Under the pieces are notes generated by a model. The model was not told where the DNA came from, did not search any database, and was given only the letters and a program-made list of their open reading frames with translations. From assembly GCA_028823235.1 (NCBI GenBank), contig JAPKBW010000006.1, forward strand, positions 1 to 64,000: a stretch of 64,000 bases of DNA. The letters run 5' to 3'. Every line of letters starts with the position of its first letter. Within the stretch, counting starts at the first letter, position 1. Below are positions 1 through 7,412 of the stretch, piece after piece. Origin of the DNA: Longimicrobiales bacterium (GTDB lineage: Bacteria; Gemmatimonadota; Gemmatimonadetes; Longimicrobiales; Gaopeijiaceae). Position numbers and translations under genes: made by a program.

Positions 1-77
1 TAACAGACAGTCGTATTGAGAACTTCAAGCGCTTGCTGCCGAAGGCGAAGAGGGCCCCACACCGAGGGATCACACCA

Positions 78-3000
78 TCACTGCGTGACCATACGAATCA
101 ACTGCTGCAGCCGCTGCTTATGCTCCTCAAGTTCGGTGACCAGAATCTCGAGCCGCTCATACATGTCGGCTGCCGGCTTCTGATCTGCTCGCTGCGTGTT
201 GCCGTACAGATAGTTGAACTGGTCTCGCAGCATCGGCTCCGGATAACTAGTGATCGTGCGGTCCGTCAGTAGTGCCCGCTCAATCTCCTTCAGGTCGTCC
301 GCCACGTCTGATCCTTCCGCCGCGCGCACCTGAGCACTTTGGAGACGCTCTATCGTCGCGTCGGCGTCTTCGATCGCCGTGCGAACCTGAATCCCTAGGT
401 CGTACTGCGCCTGGAGGTCCGCCTGCGTGACCCCGTCCGCGGCGACACGCGGATCCATGATTACCTCGAACGATCGCTCTGAGGTCTGTCCGTCGACCGT
501 GAGTCGTGCGGTGTAGCGACCCGGCACCACAAGTGGTCCACGACCCGATCCGCCTGGACCCGGTACCGTAAAGTTCCAGACAAACCGGTTCAGACCCTGG
601 TTCAGGGTGGGTGCGGCAGCGCCTGTGTTCCTTTGGAACGGACCGCGCATCTCCTGCCCCGTTTCGGTCGTCATGCCCGGCTCGGTGCTCTCGAAGGACC
701 GCATCGTTTCACCAGACGCCGATACGATCTCCATCTGAATCGATCTGGCCTGGGTTGGGAGCATGTAGTCCAGCTCCGCACCGTTCGTTGAATACTGCGG
801 CTCGTCAGGCGCGCCGCCACCGAAGCCACCACCACGCAGTCGGTAGGCATCCTCCGGCTGGTAGAGGAACGCGCCACCAGCTGCCATAGCCTGATCGGCC
901 TGACGAAGCGGAGAGAGGTTGTCCATGATCCAGAAGGCCCGCCCCATCGTAGACAGCACGAGGTCGCCCTGATGGACTTTGATGTCGGTGATCGGCGTGC
1001 GCGGCAGATTGAACTGGAACTTCTCCCAGCTCTCCCCGTCGTTGAACGAGATGTACATCCCGAACTCGGTCCCGGCATACAGCAGACCCTCACGCTCCGT
1101 GTCCTCACGCACCGCACGGGTCGCGTGGTGTGACGGGATGCCATTGTTACCGGGCGTCAGGAGGGTCCAGCTCTCGCCGTAGTCTTCGGTCTTGTAGATG
1201 AACGGTGTCAGGTCGCCGAGTAGCGTGCGATAGCCCGCGAAGTACGCCTTCGCTGGATTGTGCGGCGACGGGTCAATGGTCTGAATCCGACCCTCTGGTG
1301 GCATGTCGGCCGGAGTAACGTCCTTCCACGTCTGGCCGCCATCCCTTGTCACCTGAACGAGGCCATCGTTGGCACCGGTCCAGATGACCCCTGGAGTCAG
1401 CGGCGATTCCTCGATGGTGTACAGAACCGAGTAGTGCTCCTCACCGGTGATGTCCCGCGTGATCGGACCACCCGACACCTGCTGCCGCTCCGGACGGAAA
1501 TCGGTGAGATCGGGGCTGATCTGCTCCCACGTCACACCCTCGTCCGTCGTCTTGTGAACGAACTGAGAACCGTGGTAGACCGTGCTCGCGTCGTGCGGCG
1601 ACACCTCGATCGGAACGGTGCGCTGGAAGCGATAGGTGAGTTCCGCTGGATTCACACCGTACAGATTCGCGAAGCCGACGTAGTACTGCTTCTCCTGGCC
1701 CGTGACCTGGTTGTACCGACCGAAACGACCTTTGCAGTTGGCGTAAACGATCGTCGGGTCACCCGGCTTCGGAACGGCGGGTCCGGTCTCACAACCACCG
1801 ACCGCCTGCCAGTTGCCCTGATGTCCGCCCTGCGAGCCAGTGCCCGGTGGGTTACTTGGCACACGAATCGTGCTGTTGTCCTGCTGGCCCGCGTAGAGCC
1901 AGTAAGGGAATTGGTCGTCAATATCGACCTGGTATAGCTCTGCGGTCGGCTGATTCGACTGCGTCGACCACGTGCTGCCACCGTCAAGCGTGACGTTGGC
2001 CCCGCCGTCGTTCGACTGAACCTGAATGAGCGGGTTATCCGGGTTGATCCAGGTATCGTGGTTGTCCCCATGCGGCGTCTGCCGGCGCTCGAGGGTCACC
2101 CCACCGTTGGTCGATTCGTAATAGCCCTCGTTGTTCACGTAGACGTGATCCGCATCGGTCGGATCGGCTGTCACCCCGGTGTAGTAGAACGGCCGGTTCA
2201 TGATGCCGCGTGCGTTGCTGACCATCTTCCAGCTCGCACCGAGATCGTCGGAGCGATACAGGCCCTCATCGGGGTCGGTGGTCTCGACCAGCGCGTAGAT
2301 CCGGTTCGGCATATCGGCCGACACGGACAGATCGATCTTTCCAATCAGTCCAGCTGGCAGGCCTTCGGACAGGTACTCCCAGTTGTCGCCACCGTCGGTC
2401 GACTTCCAGATTCCGTCCTCTCGAGCCGAAGCCTCCATGCCAGAGATAATCGTCCACGGCCGACGCTGCCCCCGCCACATTGCGGCGTAGATTTCGTTCG
2501 GATTGGCCGGGTTGATCTCCAGGTCGATCGCACCGACCGAGTCAGAGGTGAACAGCACCTGATTCCAGCTGCGCCCCGCGTCCGTCGTGCGGTACACGCC
2601 GCGATCAGGTGTCTTTGCCCAAGGGTTCCCGAGTGCGGCGACATAGGCCACGTCAGGGTTATTGGGATCAATCTCAACAGCTGCAAGCTGTCCCATTTCC
2701 ACCAGGCCGCGGCGCTCCCAGGTCTCTCCGGCATCACCAGAGTAGTACAGGCCACGCCCGCTGATCACGTTCGAACGGATGCCGTCAGAGCCGGTGCCGA
2801 CATACACAATGTCCGCATTGGATGGGGCAACACGGATCGAGCCGATCGAACCCGTCTCGAAGTACCCGTCAGAAATCGGGCGCCAATTAGTCCCATAGTT
2901 CTCGGTCTTCCACACACCACCACCGGTCGCTCCCATATAGAAGGTCAGCGGGTGATCACGGTGTCCAGCCACCGCAGTAACGCGACCACCGCGAGACGGG

Positions 3001-3164
3001 CCGACGTTGCGATAGGAAAGATCCGAAAAGTCTCGCTCGACACCGGACATCTCGTCCTGTGCTGAGACCTGCGCGGGAGACAGTGCCGGGACTGCGGCCA
3101 GTGCTAGTGCGCATGCCGCAGAGGCAGCGGTGCGAAGTACGAAATCAGACGAGATACGACTCAT
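78..3164 (-). CDS. Exported Asp-box (VPS10/sortilin-like) beta-propeller protein
   Basis: A 1,028-residue protein with a Sec-type signal peptide (residues about 1-35, ending near AQVSAQDE). It carries about eleven Asp-box/BNR-type repeats with the pattern S/T-x-D-x-G-x-T/S-W, for example SGDAGETW, STDGGDNW and TRDGGQTW, spread over residues about 85-720. These are the signature of sortilin/VPS10-like and sialidase-like propellers. The last 300 residues have no repeats and end in a helical, charged segment. The start is supported by an AGGA ribosome-binding site six bases upstream of the ATG. Related proteins are often labelled glycosyl hydrolase, but I see no sialidase catalytic set, so the substrate is unknown. 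It is probably periplasmic or on the cell surface. It stands alone at the window edge. Confidence 0.85.
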   Translation of the reverse strand: MSRISSDFVLRTAASAACALALAAVPALSPAQVSAQDEMSGVERDFSDLSYRNVGPSRGGRVTAVAGHRDHPLTFYMGATGGGVWKTENYGTNWRPISDGYFETGSIGSIRVAPSNADIVYVGTGSDGIRSNVISGRGLYYSGDAGETWERRGLVEMGQLAAVEIDPNNPDVAYVAALGNPWAKTPDRGVYRTTDAGRSWNQVLFTSDSVGAIDLEINPANPNEIYAAMWRGQRRPWTIISGMEASAREDGIWKSTDGGDNWEYLSEGLPAGLIGKIDLSVSADMPNRIYALVETTDPDEGLYRSDDLGASWKMVSNARGIMNRPFYYTGVTADPTDADHVYVNNEGYYESTNGGVTLERRQTPHGDNHDTWINPDNPLIQVQSNDGGANVTLDGGSTWSTQSNQPTAELYQVDIDDQFPYWLYAGQQDNSTIRVPSNPPGTGSQGGHQGNWQAVGGCETGPAVPKPGDPTIVYANCKGRFGRYNQVTGQEKQYYVGFANLYGVNPAELTYRFQRTVPIEVSPHDASTVYHGSQFVHKTTDEGVTWEQISPDLTDFRPERQQVSGGPITRDITGEEHYSVLYTIEESPLTPGVIWTGANDGLVQVTRDGGQTWKDVTPADMPPEGRIQTIDPSPHNPAKAYFAGYRTLLGDLTPFIYKTEDYGESWTLLTPGNNGIPSHHATRAVREDTEREGLLYAGTEFGMYISFNDGESWEKFQFNLPRTPITDIKVHQGDLVLSTMGRAFWIMDNLSPLRQADQAMAAGGAFLYQPEDAYRLRGGGFGGGAPDEPQYSTNGAELDYMLPTQARSIQMEIVSASGETMRSFESTEPGMTTETGQEMRGPFQRNTGAAAPTLNQGLNRFVWNFTVPGPGGSGRGPLVVPGRYTARLTVDGQTSERSFEVIMDPRVAADGVTQADLQAQYDLGIQVRTAIEDADATIERLQSAQVRAAEGSDVADDLKEIERALLTDRTITSYPEPMLRDQFNYLYGNTQRADQKPAADMYERLEILVTELEEHKQRLQQLIRMVTQ

Positions 3165-3390
3165 GGTAGGTCCTGCTCCGACTGTCGTTCTTGAAGAGGA
3201 CGGTGAGAATGCCCGCCCCGACCCCGAGGGTCAACCAAAAAGACACCCGAAGGCCTACTCGCGCTGAGCTGCTCTTCGAAATTCCTATCTATATCGGAAT
3301 CGAAACCGGGGCAGCGGCAGCGGTCTTCACCGTGGCGAATGGCTTCAGGTTCCAGTCACTGCCCCAAAGAGCCCAACGAAGACAGAATCT

Positions 3391-3417
3391 GGTCGGCGAG
3401 GTCAGATCTCGCCGACC
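3391..3417 (-). terminator. Hairpin at the end of the feoA-feoB1-hydrolase unit
   Basis: Perfect 10-bp inverted repeat (GGTCGGCGAG / CTCGCCGACC) with a 7-base loop that includes the hydrolase stop codon. On the minus strand it is followed by a moderately T-rich stretch (AGATTCTGTCTTCGTT). It is likely an intrinsic terminator, although the U-tract is imperfect. Confidence 0.5.
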
Positions 3418-4073
3418 CAGTCCCGAAACACGTCGCACATCTCCGCCAACGCTTCGCCGTCCGTGCGCCCCGATCGCTTCAGGACATGGAATCCGTGATC
3501 GGCGCCATCGACGATGTGAAGGGTAGGCGTGGGGGTCACCTCGTCGAGAAGAAGGGTGAGGAGATCCAGGTTCGCCAATTTGTCGCGAGTACCCTGCAGG
3601 AACAGCATGGGGAGTTCGACATCAGCGAGGTGAACTCCACGCTCGGCCGAGTCGCGCCCAGACGGGTGAAAGGGGAATCCGAAAAACACCAAACCCTTCA
3701 CGCCGGGAAGTGGCTCCCTTGAGGCAGCCGCAGATGCCATGCGGCCACCCATCGACTTGCCTCCGGCGAACAGGGGAAGGCCCGGTGCCAGGAGCGACGC
3801 TTCCGTCACCGCAGAGCGTACGGTCTCAATGAGTATCGGTGGACGATTTGGAGGCTTCTTGCCTGCCTCCTTGTAGGGGAAGTTGTATCGGAAAGAGGCG
3901 ATCCCACGGTCCGCCAGTTGACCTGCTGCGGCCTCCATGAACGAGTGCTCCATGCCGGCCCCTGCACCATGTGCGAACACGTACAGGCACGTGGCATCGG
4001 TGGGGCGCATCAGAATGCCCGACACGTCACCTGAGGAGTTGGTCGCCCAAAAGGTGTGGCGGGAAACCTTCAT
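3402..4073 (-). CDS. Small alpha/beta hydrolase (KANL3/Tex30-type, dienelactone-hydrolase-like)
   Basis: A 223-residue cytosolic alpha/beta hydrolase. The N-terminal strand is followed by FAHGAGAGMEHSFM (oxyanion region), the nucleophile elbow is GGKSMGGRMAS (serine near residue 107), an acid lies near QGTRDKL, and the histidine is in DGADHGFHV. These are the marks of the KANL3/Tex30-like hydrolase family, whose substrates are generally unknown. The ATG has a strong GGAG site upstream. It sits 19 bp downstream of feoB1 on the same strand and ends in a hairpin, so it is probably the last gene of the feoA-feoB1 transcript, though nothing in its sequence links it to iron. Confidence 0.8.
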   Translation of the reverse strand: MKVSRHTFWATNSSGDVSGILMRPTDATCLYVFAHGAGAGMEHSFMEAAAGQLADRGIASFRYNFPYKEAGKKPPNRPPILIETVRSAVTEASLLAPGLPLFAGGKSMGGRMASAAASREPLPGVKGLVFFGFPFHPSGRDSAERGVHLADVELPMLFLQGTRDKLANLDLLTLLLDEVTPTPTLHIVDGADHGFHVLKRSGRTDGEALAEMCDVFRDWVGEI

Positions 4074-4092
4074 CGCCTCTCCTCTTCCTTCG

Positions 4093-6012
4093 TCAGAATA
4101 TCCGGTACGCTATGAACGCTCCGGCGTACCCCAGAAACAGCATGTAGCTGAACTGGAGTATGGGCCACTTCCAGCCCGCCGTCTCACGCCGCATCACCGC
4201 CACCGTGGACATGCACTGAAGCGCGAATGCGAAGAAGACGAGCAGTCCGATCGCCGAGCCGCGTGTGAGATCTCGCTTGAGTATCTCCTGGAGCGCGACC
4301 GCCTCTTCGTCAGCAGTTTCGACACCGTAAATCGTGCCGAGCGTCCCCACAATCACTTCGCGAGCGGCCAGAGACGTCACGAGTCCGACGCCGATCCGCC
4401 AATCAAAACCCAGCGGACGGATCACCGGCTCAATCACCTGTCCAATCTGGCCTAGCGCACTCTCTTCGATGCCGGGTGCGCCGAGCTCGGTGCGCGGAAA
4501 CTGCATCAGTATCCACAATACGATTGCGACCGCAAAAATGACCCGGCCGGCACGGCGTAGAAAAATCTTGCTGCGATCGAGCAATCTCAACGCCAAGGTG
4601 CGCAGCGATGGAATCCGATACGGAGGCAGCTCCATCAGAAACGATGTCGGGTCGGCCTTCAAAATCGTCCGCTTGAGGATAAAGGCGGTTCCGATCGCCG
4701 CGACGATACCGAGGCCGTAGAGCCCGAGCATCGTAGCCGCCTGCGTGCCAAAGAAGGGCCCGAGGATGGGCTCGTTGGGGATGAAGGCCGCAATGAGCAG
4801 GGCGTATACAGGGAGTCGCGCCGAACACGTCATGAACGGAGTCACGAAGATCGTGGCCATCCGATCGCGTTCATCATCGATCGTGCGGGCGGCCAGGATC
4901 GCCGGTATCGCACACGCGTACCCCGAGAGCAGGGGCAGGAAGGCGCGACCCTGAAGGCCAACCCGGAACATCATCCGGTCGGCGATCACAGCAGCCCTCG
5001 CCATGTAGCCCGAGTCCTCGAGAATGCCCAGAAACAGGAAAAGGATGAGGATCTGGGGCAGGAAGATCACCACAGATCCGACACCGGCCCACACGCCATC
5101 AACCAGGAGAGATCGGTACCACGTATCCGGCATCGTTGTGGATAGCCACTCACCCGAGGTGCTGATGCCGAAGTCGATGCCATCCATGAGCGGCACCGCC
5201 CACGTGAAGATCGACTGGAATACGAGCAGGACCACGCCGAGGAATATCAGCGGGCCCCATACACGATGTAGAAAGATGCTGTCGAGACGATCACTCATTG
5301 CAGAAGGCCCCGGCGGCACGAAGTCCGCACCTTGGACCACCTCGCTGACGAGTTTCCTTCTCGCTGCGAACGCGTCGACAACCGGAAGGGAAACGCCTCG
5401 GCCCTGGTTGCTGAGCGTGCGCTCAACGTACTCAGTCGGGCCATGGGACGTGTCGATGCCCGCGAGATACGCACGCACCCCATCGACGCCTTCCCCACTC
5501 CGGGCGCTCGTCCGGGCAATGTCGACACCCAGACGCTCGGCGAGCGCCTCATCGTTCACGCTGCCTCCACGCTCTGAGAGCTCGTCACACATGTTCAGCA
5601 CGAGCAGTGTCGGGAGTCCCAGTTCCAGGACCGGCTCGACAAGCATCAACTGGTTCTCGAGACGCGTGGAGTCCACGATCAGGACCAGTGCATCGGGCGG
5701 ACGAATGCCCTCGACCTTGCCTTCGAGAACGTCGCGCGTGACCCGCTCATCGAGCGTTCGTGCGGAGAAGCCATGTACGCCGGGAAGATCGACCAGATCG
5801 ATCTCACGGTTTGTGTCGAGCCGTACCTGCCCGACGTGCTTCTCGACGGTTACGCCGGGGTAGTTGGCGACCTTCTGACGAAGCCCTGTCAGCTGATTGA
5901 AGAGGGTCGTCTTCCCTGAATTGGGAGGACCCACAAGAGCAACGAGTGGCTCGTGCCTCTCGGCTATCGCAACGGTCGCACCATCAGCGACGGGGGGGTG
6001 CAACTCATCCAA
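4093..6012 (-). CDS. feoB: Ferrous iron transporter FeoB (copy 1)
   Basis: A 639-residue FeoB: an N-terminal G domain, a linker, then a polytopic Gate/core domain. The G1 loop is GPPNSGKT (residues 28-35), G3 is DLPG (75-78) and G4 is NMCD (140-143). The membrane part has the pore signature CAIPAI near residue 367 and the second Gate signature around CSARLPVYAL. The family imports Fe2+ across the inner membrane with GTP hydrolysis. The open frame starts with TTG, with no good ribosome-binding site; there is no nearby in-frame ATG that keeps the G1 loop, so TTG is retained. It follows feoA by 15 bases. G1 reads GPPNSGKT rather than the commoner GNPNxGKT. Copy 2 lies 1.4 kb away. Confidence 0.95.
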   Translation of the reverse strand: MDELHPPVADGATVAIAERHEPLVALVGPPNSGKTTLFNQLTGLRQKVANYPGVTVEKHVGQVRLDTNREIDLVDLPGVHGFSARTLDERVTRDVLEGKVEGIRPPDALVLIVDSTRLENQLMLVEPVLELGLPTLLVLNMCDELSERGGSVNDEALAERLGVDIARTSARSGEGVDGVRAYLAGIDTSHGPTEYVERTLSNQGRGVSLPVVDAFAARRKLVSEVVQGADFVPPGPSAMSDRLDSIFLHRVWGPLIFLGVVLLVFQSIFTWAVPLMDGIDFGISTSGEWLSTTMPDTWYRSLLVDGVWAGVGSVVIFLPQILILFLFLGILEDSGYMARAAVIADRMMFRVGLQGRAFLPLLSGYACAIPAILAARTIDDERDRMATIFVTPFMTCSARLPVYALLIAAFIPNEPILGPFFGTQAATMLGLYGLGIVAAIGTAFILKRTILKADPTSFLMELPPYRIPSLRTLALRLLDRSKIFLRRAGRVIFAVAIVLWILMQFPRTELGAPGIEESALGQIGQVIEPVIRPLGFDWRIGVGLVTSLAAREVIVGTLGTIYGVETADEEAVALQEILKRDLTRGSAIGLLVFFAFALQCMSTVAVMRRETAGWKWPILQFSYMLFLGYAGAFIAYRIF

Positions 6013-6027
6013 TAGAGGAGGACCGCC

Positions 6028-6315
6028 TTAGTCCGCGTCCTGGAACTGCGAGAGAATTTTGACGCAGAGGCAGGCCGCCGTCTCGCGTCGCAGCGCAAGG
6101 AGTGATCCATCCACCGAGACAATTGGATCGCCGCCCGGCGAGGATCGCACGGGGCAGATCCGGCATCCTGGCAGTACGCCACGCTCCAGAAGCGGCTCCG
6201 CCAGGTGTGCCGGCAGATCGATGCTGACGAGCTCAACTTCCTGACGCAGAGGGATGTCCCCCAGCCTCAGATCGGCCCCGTCCTGCTCGTTCTTCGCGAC
6301 CGGCAATGCCTGCAC
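6028..6315 (-). CDS. feoA: Ferrous iron transport protein FeoA
   Basis: A single SH3-like FeoA domain: LRLGDIPL at the start, a GVLPGC turn, and VDGSLLALRRETA, the usual FeoA C-terminal signature. It is the small cytosolic partner of FeoB, encoded 15 bases upstream of feoB1. I start the gene at a GTG (6315) that has AGGAGG 12 bases upstream, giving about 95 residues. An upstream ATG at 6354 would give 108 residues, but it has no ribosome-binding site and lies only 3 bases from a Fur-like inverted repeat. The extra N-terminal residues have no counterpart in typical FeoA. Either start leaves the domain intact. Confidence 0.88.
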   Translation of the reverse strand: MQALPVAKNEQDGADLRLGDIPLRQEVELVSIDLPAHLAEPLLERGVLPGCRICPVRSSPGGDPIVSVDGSLLALRRETAACLCVKILSQFQDAD

Positions 6316-6357
6316 GATGGACTTGTTCCTCCTCGTCTCACCCTGATACGACATGGA

Positions 6358-6378
6358 TGAGAATGAAATTGACTCTCA
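6358..6378 (-). promoter_or_regulatory. Fur-like operator upstream of feoA
   Basis: Inverted repeat TGAGAAT-(7)-ACTCTCA, arms matching in 6 of 7 positions. The central 19 bases agree with the classical Fur box at about 13 positions by my hand alignment. Placed just upstream of the feoA ribosome-binding site, it is consistent with iron repression of feoA-feoB1. No fur gene is in the window. Confidence 0.45.
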
Positions 6379-6470
6379 ACTAAGGTACACGGGCGCGACG
6401 CACCGCGAAAGCCGCGCTAACGGTAGAGACACAGCCCCACTCCGTTGCGCTGAGACCTCGTATAATGCAG

Positions 6471-6510
6471 AGAGTCTCCCGACCCCCCAGAAAAGGGGGC
6501 GGGAGACTCT
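6471..6510. other. Very stable long hairpin between mscS and feoA
   Basis: Inverted repeat with 16-bp arms (AGAGTCTCCCG plus C-run on the left; GGGGGCGGGAGACTCT on the right), one bulged A, and a loop of about 7 bases. It lies downstream of the dtxR-feoB2-mscS unit. It lacks a T-run on the expected 3' side on either strand: the short T/A run sits on the wrong side of the stem for the minus-strand transcript. It may stop or protect the transcript, but it is not a textbook intrinsic terminator. Confidence 0.6.
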
Positions 6511-6536
6511 AAAATGCGTCAGCGAAAGCCGTCGCG

Positions 6537-7355
6537 TCAGCTCTGCTGATACATGTGAACATCGCGCTGAGGGAACGGCATCGAGCATCCCGCAGCCTCG
6601 AGGCCTTCTTTCAGCCCTCGCGTCAGATCCCACCGTGTCGTCCAGTAGTCCTCGGCCTTTACCCAAGGCCGGACGACGAGATTGACGGAGGAGTCTCCCA
6701 ACTCATGTACAGCGACAACCGGCGCCGGATCAGAAAGCACCCGTGTGTCGGAGGAGATGATGTCCATGCATGTGCGCACCGCTACACCGAGGTCATCACC
6801 GTAATCCACACCCATGACGAGGTCGATGCGCCGAGTGTCGTTCGTTGAGAAATTCTTGATCGTGGTGCCGAAGATCTGCGAATTCGGCACCCGAATCTGA
6901 ACGTTGTCTGCCGTATGCAGGATACACGAGAAGATGCCCACCTCCTTCACTACGCCGGAACCACCGCCCACCTCCACGAAGTCGCCGACGTCGAAGGGGC
7001 GGAAGGTCAGCAGCATGATGCCCGCCGCAAAATTTGAAAACGTGCCTTGGAAGGCGAGGGCGATCGCCAGACCAGCGGCACCGAGCACTGCGACAAACGA
7101 TGCCGTGCTGATACCGAGCACCCCCATTGCGGTTACCGCCACAATCACGATTACCGACACATGAATGAGTCCCGACAAGAACGGAATCATGATCTCGTCG
7201 ATCGGACCCTTCTTGAGCGCCTTGCGAGCAAACGCCCGAACCCATCCGGCGAACATCCACCCGAATATGAGAACGGCTATAGCGGCCACGAACTTCGGGG
7301 CCCAGGAGGCCACGGCCTCGGTCGCAAAGGCCATGAATGCTTCAAAATCCATCAT
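6537..7355 (-). CDS. MscS-family small mechanosensitive channel (copy 1)
   Basis: A 272-residue MscS core: three N-terminal membrane helices, a glycine/alanine-rich pore helix (AVLGAAGLAIALAFQGTFSNFAAG, about residues 85-108), and the cytoplasmic beta domain starting with FRPFDVGDFVEVGG. These features define small MscS channels, which release solutes on hypo-osmotic shock. The ATG at 7355 has GAGG seven bases upstream and is preferred to an upstream TTG. It is 57 bases downstream of feoB2 and reads the same way, so it may be cotranscribed with the iron regulator. A second, more distant MscS gene lies at 57-58 kb. Confidence 0.93.
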   Translation of the reverse strand: MMDFEAFMAFATEAVASWAPKFVAAIAVLIFGWMFAGWVRAFARKALKKGPIDEIMIPFLSGLIHVSVIVIVAVTAMGVLGISTASFVAVLGAAGLAIALAFQGTFSNFAAGIMLLTFRPFDVGDFVEVGGGSGVVKEVGIFSCILHTADNVQIRVPNSQIFGTTIKNFSTNDTRRIDLVMGVDYGDDLGVAVRTCMDIISSDTRVLSDPAPVVAVHELGDSSVNLVVRPWVKAEDYWTTRWDLTRGLKEGLEAAGCSMPFPQRDVHMYQQS

Positions 7356-7412
7356 TGGATACCTCAACACGCGTTAGGAGAGGCCAGCACCTGCAGCGCA
7401 GGTCATGCGACT

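Noticed and set aside
2058-3065. 335-codon plus-strand frame
   Set aside because: Opposite the Asp-box propeller gene; no motif and no ribosome-binding site.
3165-3390. Plus-strand frame of 111 codons at 3191
   Set aside because: Basic, low-complexity composition and no similarity; treated as spacer holding the promoter of the propeller gene.
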